A stretch of DNA of 5,996 bases, taken from NCBI GenBank assembly GCA_900548135.1, contig URJC01000161.1, positions 1 to 5,996 of the forward strand, in the 5' to 3' direction. Position numbers and translations under genes: made by a program. Under the pieces are notes generated by a model that saw only the letters and a program-made list of their open reading frames with translations, ran no database searches and had not been told where the DNA came from. The stretch comes from an uncultured Odoribacter sp. (lineage in GTDB: Bacteria > Bacteroidota > Bacteroidia > Bacteroidales > Marinifilaceae). Position 1 is the stretch's first letter. Each line of letters opens with the position of its first letter. Shown in pieces: positions 1 to 5,996 of the stretch.

Positions 1-1874
1 ATATAGCGGTCCTTAAAATTATAATGAGCACTAAACACAGCCCCGAACGTACGATTTTGGGTTGATTCATTGTTCAGGTTCCGGATTTTCGCCTCAGACG
101 AAGGGTCACTTCCATTAATAGAACCAACCCCGCTCACAGAACTGTAATACTTGGATGCCGAATAATCATTTGTCTGAATCATAGCGGTCAAGATCATCTG
201 GTGAACTTCCGCAAAATATTTCGTGTAAATCAATTTATGATTCATATTGATATTCAGCGATTCAGTCATATTATCAGTTGATTTATTGAAATCAGCATGA
301 GTGAAGGTCACACCAGTCACTGACTGAGGCAAAAACTGGACATTTTTGGAAGAGCTGATGTCAAAACCAATATCCGACTGAAACATGAGTGACGAAAGAA
401 TATTATAACGCAATCCAAAAGTCATGCGAATGTCTTTGCTTTTTGTATTATTATAGGATTCATTGACCATGGCCAATGGATTGAAACGCTTGTTAGACCC
501 CCAATCCCCCTGGAAATTGCTCAGGGGTGTAAAGTACTCTGAGGTCATATTTCCGTCATTATCAATCAGGAACGGACTCATGTTCGGCATCCGGATACGG
601 GCCTCTGCACGCGCCTGATTGACTCCGGAAGAATAGTTATCGTCTTTCTTGCCCTGAGCAAAAGAAAATCCAGCAGATACCCGCAATTTAGTAGAGAAAT
701 TGTAATCGACATTCAGCCGGGTGGTAAGCCGACTAAAACCAGTACCTATGGTAGTACCTCCTTCATCCAGATAACCTACAGAAAAACGATACAAAGCCCG
801 GTCACCGCCTCCCGACATAGAAAAGTTGGTTTCACTGGTCAAGGCTTTCTTGGTAATCAAGTCCACCCAATCGGTGTTTTGATTATATTCGTCATAATAT
901 TCCCAAGTCGGATCAAAATTGATTTCTTTGTGTTTCCGTAATTCTTCCATATACCAATCGGCATATCCATCCACAGTCATTCTGTTCCACATAGCATCCT
1001 GAACCATGGTAACATACTGCCGTCCGTCAAGCAATGATATTTGTGCCGGTTCGCGCTTATAGTCAATCTTCTGGCTAATAGAAAAACGGGTTTTCCCACG
1101 TTGTCCGCGTTTCGTCGTAATCAACAACACCCCGTTAGCTCCTTTGGATCCCCAAATGGCCGTAGCAGCAGCATCTTTCAGTACTTCAATAGATTGTATA
1201 TCGCTGGGAGCAATATTAACCAGCGCACCGTAATCTTCTTCGTTGGCAGTTGCAAAATCAAAACCATCCCCGATTTCCGTATTGTACGGAATATCATCCA
1301 CCACGATCAAAGGCTCTGACGACGCATTCAGCGAACTGGTTCCCCGGATACGGATAGCAGAACGGGATCCCGGATCACCCGACATAGACACGATATCCAC
1401 GTTTGACATACGTCCCTGCAAAGCATCCTCAATAGAAGTCACCTGCATTTCCTTCATATCGTCCATATCAATTTTCTGGCTGGCCACTCCGGAATTTTTA
1501 TCCGGAATACCCATCAATCCCCGGTCTACCCGTTCAACCGATATGACCACTTCATCCAGCGTATTCATTTCCTCTTTCAAGGTAACATTTAATACTTTCT
1601 GATTTTTATAAGGAATCGTCACAGATTGGTAACCGATAAACGAAAATACAATCGAAATATCCTTTAGGTCCGGAACAGGCAAGGTGTATTCTCCGTTTTC
1701 ATCGGTTACTACTCCTGAAAGTACACGTTGATTGGCATTTGTAATATACACGGTGGCTCCGGTCAATGTTTCCTTATTGTCCCGGACAATCCCCCTCAAT
1801 ACGTTCTGTGCAAAGGTTGTCCACGGACATCCTACAACACTTAACAATAATAATATTCTTAACAATTTATTCAT
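1..1874 (-). CDS. SusC/RagA-family TonB-dependent outer membrane receptor (partial, C-terminus outside window)
   Basis: This frame is open from an ATG at 1874-1872 to the window edge, giving 624 residues and no stop. SusC-family proteins are usually about 1000-1100 residues, so the rest of the barrel is missing. Residues 1-23 form a signal peptide (hydrophobic core, then TTFAQ). Residues about 25-100 look like a carboxypeptidase-regulatory-like beta-sandwich (GIVRDN, GEYTLPV, FIGYQSV). LDEVVIS at 106-112 is in the usual TonB-box position. The plug spans about 140-257 with the family hallmarks EDALQGR, IRIRGTSSLN, EPLIVVDDIPY, IEVLKDAAATAIWGSKGANG and ITTKRG; barrel strands follow. By family knowledge it is the TonB-powered outer membrane channel that pairs with a SusD lipoprotein to import glycans or peptides. 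It starts 25 bases after the FAS1 gene stop, so the two are very probably co-transcribed. No Shine-Dalgarno motif precedes the ATG, as is normal in Bacteroidota. The usual VVVGYG segment after the TonB box is replaced by VERVDRGLMGIPDKNSG. The substrate cannot be told. Confidence 0.95.
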   Translation of the reverse strand, partial: MNKLLRILLLLSVVGCPWTTFAQNVLRGIVRDNKETLTGATVYITNANQRVLSGVVTDENGEYTLPVPDLKDISIVFSFIGYQSVTIPYKNQKVLNVTLKEEMNTLDEVVISVERVDRGLMGIPDKNSGVASQKIDMDDMKEMQVTSIEDALQGRMSNVDIVSMSGDPGSRSAIRIRGTSSLNASSEPLIVVDDIPYNTEIGDGFDFATANEEDYGALVNIAPSDIQSIEVLKDAAATAIWGSKGANGVLLITTKRGQRGKTRFSISQKIDYKREPAQISLLDGRQYVTMVQDAMWNRMTVDGYADWYMEELRKHKEINFDPTWEYYDEYNQNTDWVDLITKKALTSETNFSMSGGGDRALYRFSVGYLDEGGTTIGTGFSRLTTRLNVDYNFSTKLRVSAGFSFAQGKKDDNYSSGVNQARAEARIRMPNMSPFLIDNDGNMTSEYFTPLSNFQGDWGSNKRFNPLAMVNESYNNTKSKDIRMTFGLRYNILSSLMFQSDIGFDISSSKNVQFLPQSVTGVTFTHADFNKSTDNMTESLNINMNHKLIYTKYFAEVHQMILTAMIQTNDYSASKYYSSVSGVGSINGSDPSSEAKIRNLNNESTQNRTFGAVFSAHYNFKDRY

Positions 1875-1899
1875 AAGGCAAATTATTTTATGCAATTGT

Positions 1900-4053
1900 T
1901 CACCGAACGATAGGTTTATCTAAAGTATAAATCACTCCGTCGGAAGCAAACAAAGGCAGTCCGGCAGCAGTAACAACGGCAGCAGTTCCATCTACATCAG
2001 CAACTTCCATACGCCCATCCCCCGTCTCCCGGATATACATTTGTTTATACACAGTTTCATAGGCCGTAGACAGCTCACGGTCTATTTGTAACGTCCGGAA
2101 ATTTCCGTCAACTTTATAACCCGGCAATAGATAGTCTGTCAATTTATTTATACCTAAAGAAACAAAATAATAACTCAGATAATCGGCTAGTTCTTGTTTA
2201 TCAGTAGGTAAGGTCAATTGTTCCATCGCATCGTTATCCAGTGCCAGTACAACAGCCTGTTCTCCCCCCAGGAAAGGCATCAGTCCGTCCTTGTCAATAA
2301 CCTCAGCTTCTACAAGCTTAGCATAGAATTTGGAATAACGATCGGACATCCGCAAAGACTGTACAATGGTATTCTCTGACTTTTTCAGAATAGAATTGAT
2401 CACATAAGCAGATCCGTTCTCCAGTTCTTTCCATGCTTTCAAGGGTTCAACAGCTTCAGAGCCTTCTCCCCTAACGGTTCCATCGTCAGTAATTACATAA
2501 GTAAGATTTCCTTTAGCTGACCAAATTTTCTGGCCCCGCATACCTCCAATCTTTCCCAGGACAATATGCTGCTGTGCAATCTCTATCATATCGGCATCCG
2601 ATACCTTTTCCCACTTCCCCGGACTCGTTTCACATTCCAGTTTTTCATTTCCCCAAATACCATCCCCAAGATTCAAACGATAATGCATAAATGTTTCAAA
2701 AGCCTCATTTGTCGGAATAAACAGCGTATAGTCATTCTCCATATTGATCAGCTGGGTCAGTTCAGTGGCTTTATGCAGGATGTAAGCAAAAATAGAATAG
2801 TCCTCATCCTTAAATACCGGTGCAGTAACTGACCGGAACATAGCCGGAGTAACCACTTTATTGACACCATAAAAAACTCCGTTTGTACATATTTCCTTAT
2901 AAGTGATGTCCTCATCTTTATCCAAATCGTATTTATCCCCATAGATCGAAGTCTCACCCTGCCGCAAATTGTCCGGGAAAACAATGCTACCTTCCTTTAC
3001 ATGATTCTGGGCCAAATAATAAAGCGTGAGCAAAGGCAATTGCTCATAAGAATCGTAATTTCCTTCGAAAAATTCCCGGAGATATTGCTCCATTGCCGCA
3101 TTATCAGGCGCCATCAGATTGAAAGCTATCCCAGAAAGCACAGGCACTTTCCACCCCGTAGAACCTTCATCATTATAAGTCCATTCACTTGCTATTTTAG
3201 GCAGCTCTTTATGATAGAACAAAAACAAAGAATCCCCTGTAGCCGCATGTTCCTCCGAAATACTTTTGTCATATTTCACATCAGCAAAACGGTTGTATAC
3301 ATCACGAAAGACAGAGTAATCCTCCGCCCGGTCTTCCATCACCTGATATACCGTCCGTAAAGGCCGGATAACATCATCCAACAAGTATACATATCCATTG
3401 TCAGAAGGAATTGCATACTCTGTAATTCCGGCATTGGCAGCATAAAGTTTATCCTCTGTCCCATACCATTTACTATCAGGATAAAAATAAAGATAATCTG
3501 ATTCCGGATTTTCCAGCTTACGGGTGGAAAACAAACGGGTAGAAAACACAGGCAGATATTTTTCCTTGTGATACACCCTGACTTTGCGGCCGGTCACCGG
3601 ATCTGTCATTTCCGAAATTTCTTCCTTTGCAAAAGTCCGTTGTTTGTAGTTCAATCCAGCCGGCGTCTGACCAGGACCGGCATCTCCATAATGTTGAAAA
3701 TCAAGCAACTGTCTATAACTAAATGAATATTCCACAATATGCATCCCAATCAACACTTTCAATTCATTCTCCGGAATATCTTGCAGGGATTTTCCATTCA
3801 GATAGTGTTTCATAGCTTCATTGTCGGGAGCAAACACCGTACATAGCCCTTTTCCCTCCAATACATCCCTGAAACCCGCCAATTCGGCACCTTGCAGGAA
3901 CAACTGGTAATTTCCCCGGTCGGCCAACACTTCCCAGGCATTCCCTTTCAGGAAATCAGGCCTTTCATTATGCTTCTCTATCTCTTTCTCACAAGCTGCA
4001 AACAGCAGGAGACAAACGATAAATAGCATCATTTGAATCATTCGTTTTCTCAT
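1900..4053 (-). CDS. Four-repeat fasciclin (FAS1) domain lipoprotein, SusC-linked
   Basis: This 717-residue protein starts at 4053 and ends with TGA at 1902-1900. The start is chosen because MRKRM leads into a hydrophobic stretch and a lipobox-like LFAAC with Cys21, a type II signal peptide. The next residues, EKEIEK, are charged and partly acidic, resembling the surface-export signals of Bacteroidota lipoproteins, so an outer-surface location is inferred. Four FAS1-like repeats follow, at about 36-231, 232-405, 406-560 and 561-717. Each carries a version of the domain's core motif: CTVFAPDNEAM (71-81), FNLMAPDNAAM (311-321), YTLFIPTNEAF (442-452) and VVLALDNDAM (601-610). Each ends in a G-[VA]-[IFY]-Y-type strand, such as NGVFYGVNKVV and DGVIYTLDKPI. 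FAS1 domains are known adhesion or ligand-binding modules and no catalytic residues are evident. Repeats 1 and 2 exceed the usual ~140 residues because of internal insertions. The gene leads straight into susC, suggesting an accessory binding role in that uptake system. The ligand is unknown. Confidence 0.92.
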   Translation of the reverse strand: MRKRMIQMMLFIVCLLLFAACEKEIEKHNERPDFLKGNAWEVLADRGNYQLFLQGAELAGFRDVLEGKGLCTVFAPDNEAMKHYLNGKSLQDIPENELKVLIGMHIVEYSFSYRQLLDFQHYGDAGPGQTPAGLNYKQRTFAKEEISEMTDPVTGRKVRVYHKEKYLPVFSTRLFSTRKLENPESDYLYFYPDSKWYGTEDKLYAANAGITEYAIPSDNGYVYLLDDVIRPLRTVYQVMEDRAEDYSVFRDVYNRFADVKYDKSISEEHAATGDSLFLFYHKELPKIASEWTYNDEGSTGWKVPVLSGIAFNLMAPDNAAMEQYLREFFEGNYDSYEQLPLLTLYYLAQNHVKEGSIVFPDNLRQGETSIYGDKYDLDKDEDITYKEICTNGVFYGVNKVVTPAMFRSVTAPVFKDEDYSIFAYILHKATELTQLINMENDYTLFIPTNEAFETFMHYRLNLGDGIWGNEKLECETSPGKWEKVSDADMIEIAQQHIVLGKIGGMRGQKIWSAKGNLTYVITDDGTVRGEGSEAVEPLKAWKELENGSAYVINSILKKSENTIVQSLRMSDRYSKFYAKLVEAEVIDKDGLMPFLGGEQAVVLALDNDAMEQLTLPTDKQELADYLSYYFVSLGINKLTDYLLPGYKVDGNFRTLQIDRELSTAYETVYKQMYIRETGDGRMEVADVDGTAAVVTAAGLPLFASDGVIYTLDKPIVR

Positions 4054-4173
4054 AATTGTTATATATTTATTAGCTGATTTTAATAAGCACGACTGATCGG
4101 AAACAGTATTAAAAATGTCTATTTTTCCACCACAATCATCTTTTTTAATATTTGTTTCTTTATTTTTCACAAA

Positions 4174-4204
4174 CAAAGTAAAAACAAAAAAAACTCAATG
4201 CACA
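4174..4204 (-). promoter_or_regulatory. Weak candidate Bacteroidota-type promoter for the FAS1-susC operon
   Basis: Read on the minus strand, TTACTTTG (4181-4174) is one base off the Bacteroidota -7 consensus TAnnTTTG. It is preceded, after 19 bases, by TGTG (4204-4201), one base off the -33 TTTG. Transcription would begin near 4168 and give a leader of about 115 bases. Two mismatches in T-rich DNA make this only a candidate. An alternative pairing of TTTG (4214-4211) with TTTTTTTG (4192-4185) overlaps it. Confidence 0.25.
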
Positions 4205-4263
4205 CGATTGCAAACACCTCCGGGTACTAAATCCACGACTCGCAGATTTCAAGGAAATGGCAC

Positions 4264-4423
4264 TTAGTCTCAAAAAACAAAATACAGTCTTATTTTCTGT
4301 TTATAAGACTATATATTAGAATATAAATCACTATAATTCAATAAAATAAAAAACAATCCCCACATCAGCACAGAATACAGATTTCTTCATTTTTGGGATG
4401 ATCCAAGATGGTGTTGAGACTAA
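4264..4423. repeat. Nested inverted repeats built from AGTCT/AGACT motifs
   Basis: An outer perfect 10-base inverted pair, TTAGTCTCAA (4264-4273) and TTGAGACTAA (4414-4423), encloses an 8-base hairpin, AGTCTTAT (4286-4293) and ATAAGACT (4303-4310), with a 9-base loop. The shared core AGTCT or its complement AGACT begins at 4266, 4286, 4306 and 4417; the first three are spaced exactly 20 bases apart, about two helical turns. The repeats are directly visible. They lie 210-370 bases upstream of the FAS1 start and might be regulator sites or leader-RNA structure, but chance in A/T-rich DNA is not excluded. Confidence 0.45.
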
Positions 4424-4549
4424 ATTCTTTGAATTTTTTATCGAAAAAGATCAGAAAAAAAAAGATTACTCAAAAAACAAAAAGCTACCATACACAAAAC
4501 TGTCTGTTATTTAAACAAGAATGAAGTATCAAACTGATCCGGAAATATA

Positions 4550-4557
4550 CAAACGTA
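4550..4557 (-). promoter_or_regulatory. Perfect -7 promoter element match, upstream candidate
   Basis: The minus strand reads TACGTTTG here, an exact match to TAnnTTTG. No TTTG lies at the expected -33 distance, so an activator would be needed. The palindrome CCTTATTAAGG (4590-4600) sits roughly 35-45 bases upstream of the element, where an activator could bind. If used, the FAS1 leader would be close to 490 bases and would include the AGTCT repeats. Evidence is limited to the element and its position. Confidence 0.2.
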
Positions 4558-4633
4558 CAAGGAAAAGGAATGATTAAGAATTATTTTATCCTTATTAAGG
4601 AACCCGGAAGTTCGTAATTGAGAAATTTTCGAT

Positions 4634-4688
4634 TTGTTGAGAGAACCTAAGTTTCCATTTAGAAATACCTCTTGGATTCTCTCAACAA
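4634..4688 (-). terminator. Strong stem-loop just past the GH3 stop (possible transcript end)
   Basis: TTGTTGAGAGAA (4634-4645) and TTCTCTCAACAA (4677-4688) are perfect 12-base inverted arms. After one C/A mismatch the stem continues as CTAAG (4647-4651) with CTTGG (4671-4675), including one G-T wobble. A further TTTC (4652-4655)/GAAA (4662-4665) pairing can form in the loop. It lies 36-90 bases beyond the GH3 stop, a typical place for a 3'-end hairpin. There is no clean U-tract after it on either strand, so it is not a canonical intrinsic terminator. It could instead protect the mRNA 3' end, mark a processing site, or be a protein-binding site. The inverted repeat is certain; the function is inferred. 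Confidence 0.5.
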
Positions 4689-4723
4689 TTTCTATGAAAC
4701 TCTAATTAATAAAATCTTACGTT

Positions 4724-5996
4724 TTAATTTACAACTACTTTCTTCCGTTGCAGTTCTTTTGAATTTGTCCCCACCATAATCTGAAATGTTCCCGGTTCAA
4801 AAACCTTTTCCATTTTATTATTATATACCTTAAATGCTTCAGCAGGTAAAGTAAACCGTATCACTTTTTCCTCTCCCGGAGCTAATAAGACTGAACAAAA
4901 ATCCCTCAATTCCTTTTCACGCGGAACAACAGTAGCAACCTCATCCCGGATATACAATTGCACCACTTCACGTCCTGCGTACTTTCCTGCATTTTTCACT
5001 TTGACAGACACCTGCAAAGGTTCACCTGCTTTTATCTCATCCTGACCGATCTGTAAATCCGAATAAATATATGACGTATAACTTAACCCAAACCCAAACG
5101 GAAATTGAGGTCCTTCCGGTATATCAGCAGGCCGGACTGTAGCAAAAGTACGCCGTTCATTATATGACAGAGGGATTTGTCCACAATGACGCGGAAAAGT
5201 CTGAGTCAGTTTCCCGGAAGGATTTTCTTTACCTGATAATAAAAGGGCTACCGCCTCTCCTCCCATCGTCCCCGGATACCAGGCTTCCAACACAGCGTCA
5301 CTATTAGCCAGCACTTCATCCAACGCCAAAGGCCGTCCATTAAAGACAACAGTTACCACTTTTTTTCCCGTTTTTTTCAACGCTTTCAGCAAACAAATCT
5401 GCTCCTCCGGCAAACTGATTTTTCCGGTAGATACCCCTTCGCCTATCCATCCGGCATTTTCACCCAGGCATACGACAAAAATGTCAGTTTTCCCTCCCAG
5501 AGTAACAGCTTTGTGGATATACGACTCCGAAACCTCCCCTAAACCACATTTTAAAGTGAACAAAGGATATTCAGGCATTACTTTGGACATTCCTTCTTCT
5601 ACACTAACCACCTCTTCTGCACGTCCTTTCATATACCAACTTCCGAGTAAATTCTGTTGGTCAGCGGCAAAAGGCCCTACTAAAGCAATCCGCATATCCG
5701 AATGCAACGGCAAAGTTTCATGTTCATTTTTTAACAACACCATAGTGGCAGTTGTCAAACGACAAGCCAATTCCCGGTTTCTTTCAGAAAATAAAATCTG
5801 TTGTTCCCGGATAGTATCAAAATAACGGTAAGGATCATCAAAAAGTCCCATTTCAAATTTAAGAGCCAGGGCCCTGCGTACAGCTTCATCAATAGTTTTT
5901 TCAGACACCACCTTTTCCTCCACCAATTTTTTCAAATGACGGCTGTATTGGCGTGACGACATGTCCATATCTATTCCACTGTTCATCCCACGTCCC
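4724..5996 (-). CDS. Glycoside hydrolase family 3, beta-glucosidase (BglX-like), C-terminal part
   Basis: The frame runs from the window edge to a TAA at 4726-4724. The ATG at 5986 is internal: the frame continues upstream as GRG, and NSGIDMDMSS matches the [AS]-G-[IV]-D-M-[DE]-M segment that follows the nucleophile-bearing SDW region in GH3 enzymes. About 330 residues, including most of the catalytic barrel and the nucleophile Asp, are therefore outside the window. Counting from the 5986 Met, residues 30-80 hold the end of the barrel (AVRRALALKFEMGLFDDPY). About 82-275 form the GH3 C-terminal domain (VLLKNEHETLPL, ALVGPFAADQ, LGSWYMKG, FVVCLGENAGWIGEG, FNGRPLAL, AWYPGTMGGEA, PSGKLTQTFPR). 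FPFGFGLSYT at 296-304 leads into a fibronectin III-like domain to 420. The Glu of GEG near 183 is a plausible acid/base residue (inference). The family removes terminal sugars, usually beta-glucose or beta-xylose, from oligosaccharides, probably in the periplasm here. The hairpin and long gap after the stop suggest this is the last gene of a separate operon. Confidence 0.93.
   Translation of the reverse strand, partial: GRGMNSGIDMDMSSRQYSRHLKKLVEEKVVSEKTIDEAVRRALALKFEMGLFDDPYRYFDTIREQQILFSERNRELACRLTTATMVLLKNEHETLPLHSDMRIALVGPFAADQQNLLGSWYMKGRAEEVVSVEEGMSKVMPEYPLFTLKCGLGEVSESYIHKAVTLGGKTDIFVVCLGENAGWIGEGVSTGKISLPEEQICLLKALKKTGKKVVTVVFNGRPLALDEVLANSDAVLEAWYPGTMGGEAVALLLSGKENPSGKLTQTFPRHCGQIPLSYNERRTFATVRPADIPEGPQFPFGFGLSYTSYIYSDLQIGQDEIKAGEPLQVSVKVKNAGKYAGREVVQLYIRDEVATVVPREKELRDFCSVLLAPGEEKVIRFTLPAEAFKVYNNKMEKVFEPGTFQIMVGTNSKELQRKKVVVN

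Larger units (their letters stand above)
4054..4723. other. Long A/T-rich intergenic region between GH3 and the FAS1-susC operon
   Basis: This 670-base stretch has no convincing gene on either strand. The FAS1 frame stays open up to 4176, but the extra 41 residues are polar and low in complexity and would bury the lipoprotein signal, so they are treated as untranslated leader. The gap holds a strong inverted repeat near the GH3 end (4634-4688), a short palindrome CCTTATTAAGG (4590-4600), a small inverted repeat GAAC/GTTC (4600-4613), a set of AGTCT/AGACT motifs (4264-4423) and several A-tracts. It probably holds the GH3 transcript end and the promoter and leader of the FAS1-susC operon. No tRNA or recognised riboswitch was seen. 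Confidence 0.75.

Noticed and set aside
1041..1923. Plus-strand open frames at 1041-1319, 1243-1602 and 1732-1923
   Set aside because: They lie opposite the well-supported SusC frame (the last also overlaps the FAS1 end). Their translations show no recognisable domain and they read as complements of conserved SusC motifs.
2566..3360. Plus-strand frames at 2566-2832 and 3001-3360 and a minus-strand frame at 2757-2984
   Set aside because: All are inside the FAS1 gene in other frames, with arbitrary composition and no domain or start-site support.
4054..4176. Upstream 41-residue extension of the FAS1 lipoprotein frame, with an ATG at 4176
   Set aside because: It would place the hydrophobic signal and lipobox cysteine about 60 residues inside the protein. 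The extension is polar and unlike a signal peptide, and the Met at 4053 gives a standard lipoprotein start.
4171..4200. A-rich run as a plus-strand terminator or a slippage-type phase-variation tract
   Set aside because: No plus-strand gene ends nearby, no stem precedes it, and the longest run is 8 bases outside any coding frame.
4590..4613. Palindrome CCTTATTAAGG followed by a GAAC/GTTC mini-hairpin
   Set aside because: The arms are only 4-5 bases long in A/T-rich DNA, too short to call as separate regulatory elements; mentioned only as context for a promoter candidate.
5481..5825. Plus-strand frame of 114 codons
   Set aside because: It is antisense to the conserved GH3 C-terminal domain and has no recognisable protein features.
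4724..5986. GH3 gene starting at the ATG at 5986
   Set aside because: The frame is open to the window edge and that Met sits in a conserved internal GH3 segment. A start there would remove the nucleophile and most of the barrel, so the gene is reported as cut by the window edge.
1..5996. Frequent CCGG-containing words (TCCGGA, TTCCGG, CCCGG) across the window
   Set aside because: They are mostly explained by the coding preference for CGG Arg, CCG Pro and GGA Gly codons on the minus strand; no regular spacing or longer consensus was seen.

Overview
The window looks like a member of the Bacteroidota, most likely a gut Bacteroidales such as Bacteroides or a relative. This rests on gene content: a SusC/RagA-type TonB-dependent receptor, a lipoprotein with an acidic stretch after its cysteine, a BglX-like GH3 glycosidase, and start codons preceded by A/T-rich sequence with no Shine-Dalgarno motif. 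Every real gene lies on the minus strand, so transcription runs from high to low coordinates.

In transcription order: (1) 5996-4724 is the C-terminal part of a family 3 glycoside hydrolase whose N-terminal barrel, including the nucleophile, lies outside the window. (2) 4723-4054 is a 670-base A/T-rich gap with no convincing gene. It holds a strong inverted repeat just past the GH3 stop, a set of evenly spaced AGTCT/AGACT motifs, and weak promoter candidates. (3) 4053-1900 encodes a 717-residue lipoprotein with four tandem fasciclin (FAS1) repeats. (4) Only 25 bases later, 1874-1 encodes the first 624 residues of a SusC-like receptor that runs off the window; a SusD-like partner is expected next but is not visible.

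The likely picture is the end of one glycan-utilisation operon (GH3) followed by the start of another (FAS1 lipoprotein, then SusC, then probably SusD). The FAS1 protein is probably anchored in the outer membrane and works with the SusC channel, perhaps as a surface adhesion or ligand-binding accessory. The ligand cannot be read from the sequence. No RNA genes, insertion sequences, CRISPR arrays or integration signs were seen. The points most worth follow-up are the FAS1-SusC pairing, the variant SusC N-terminus, and the structured intergenic region.
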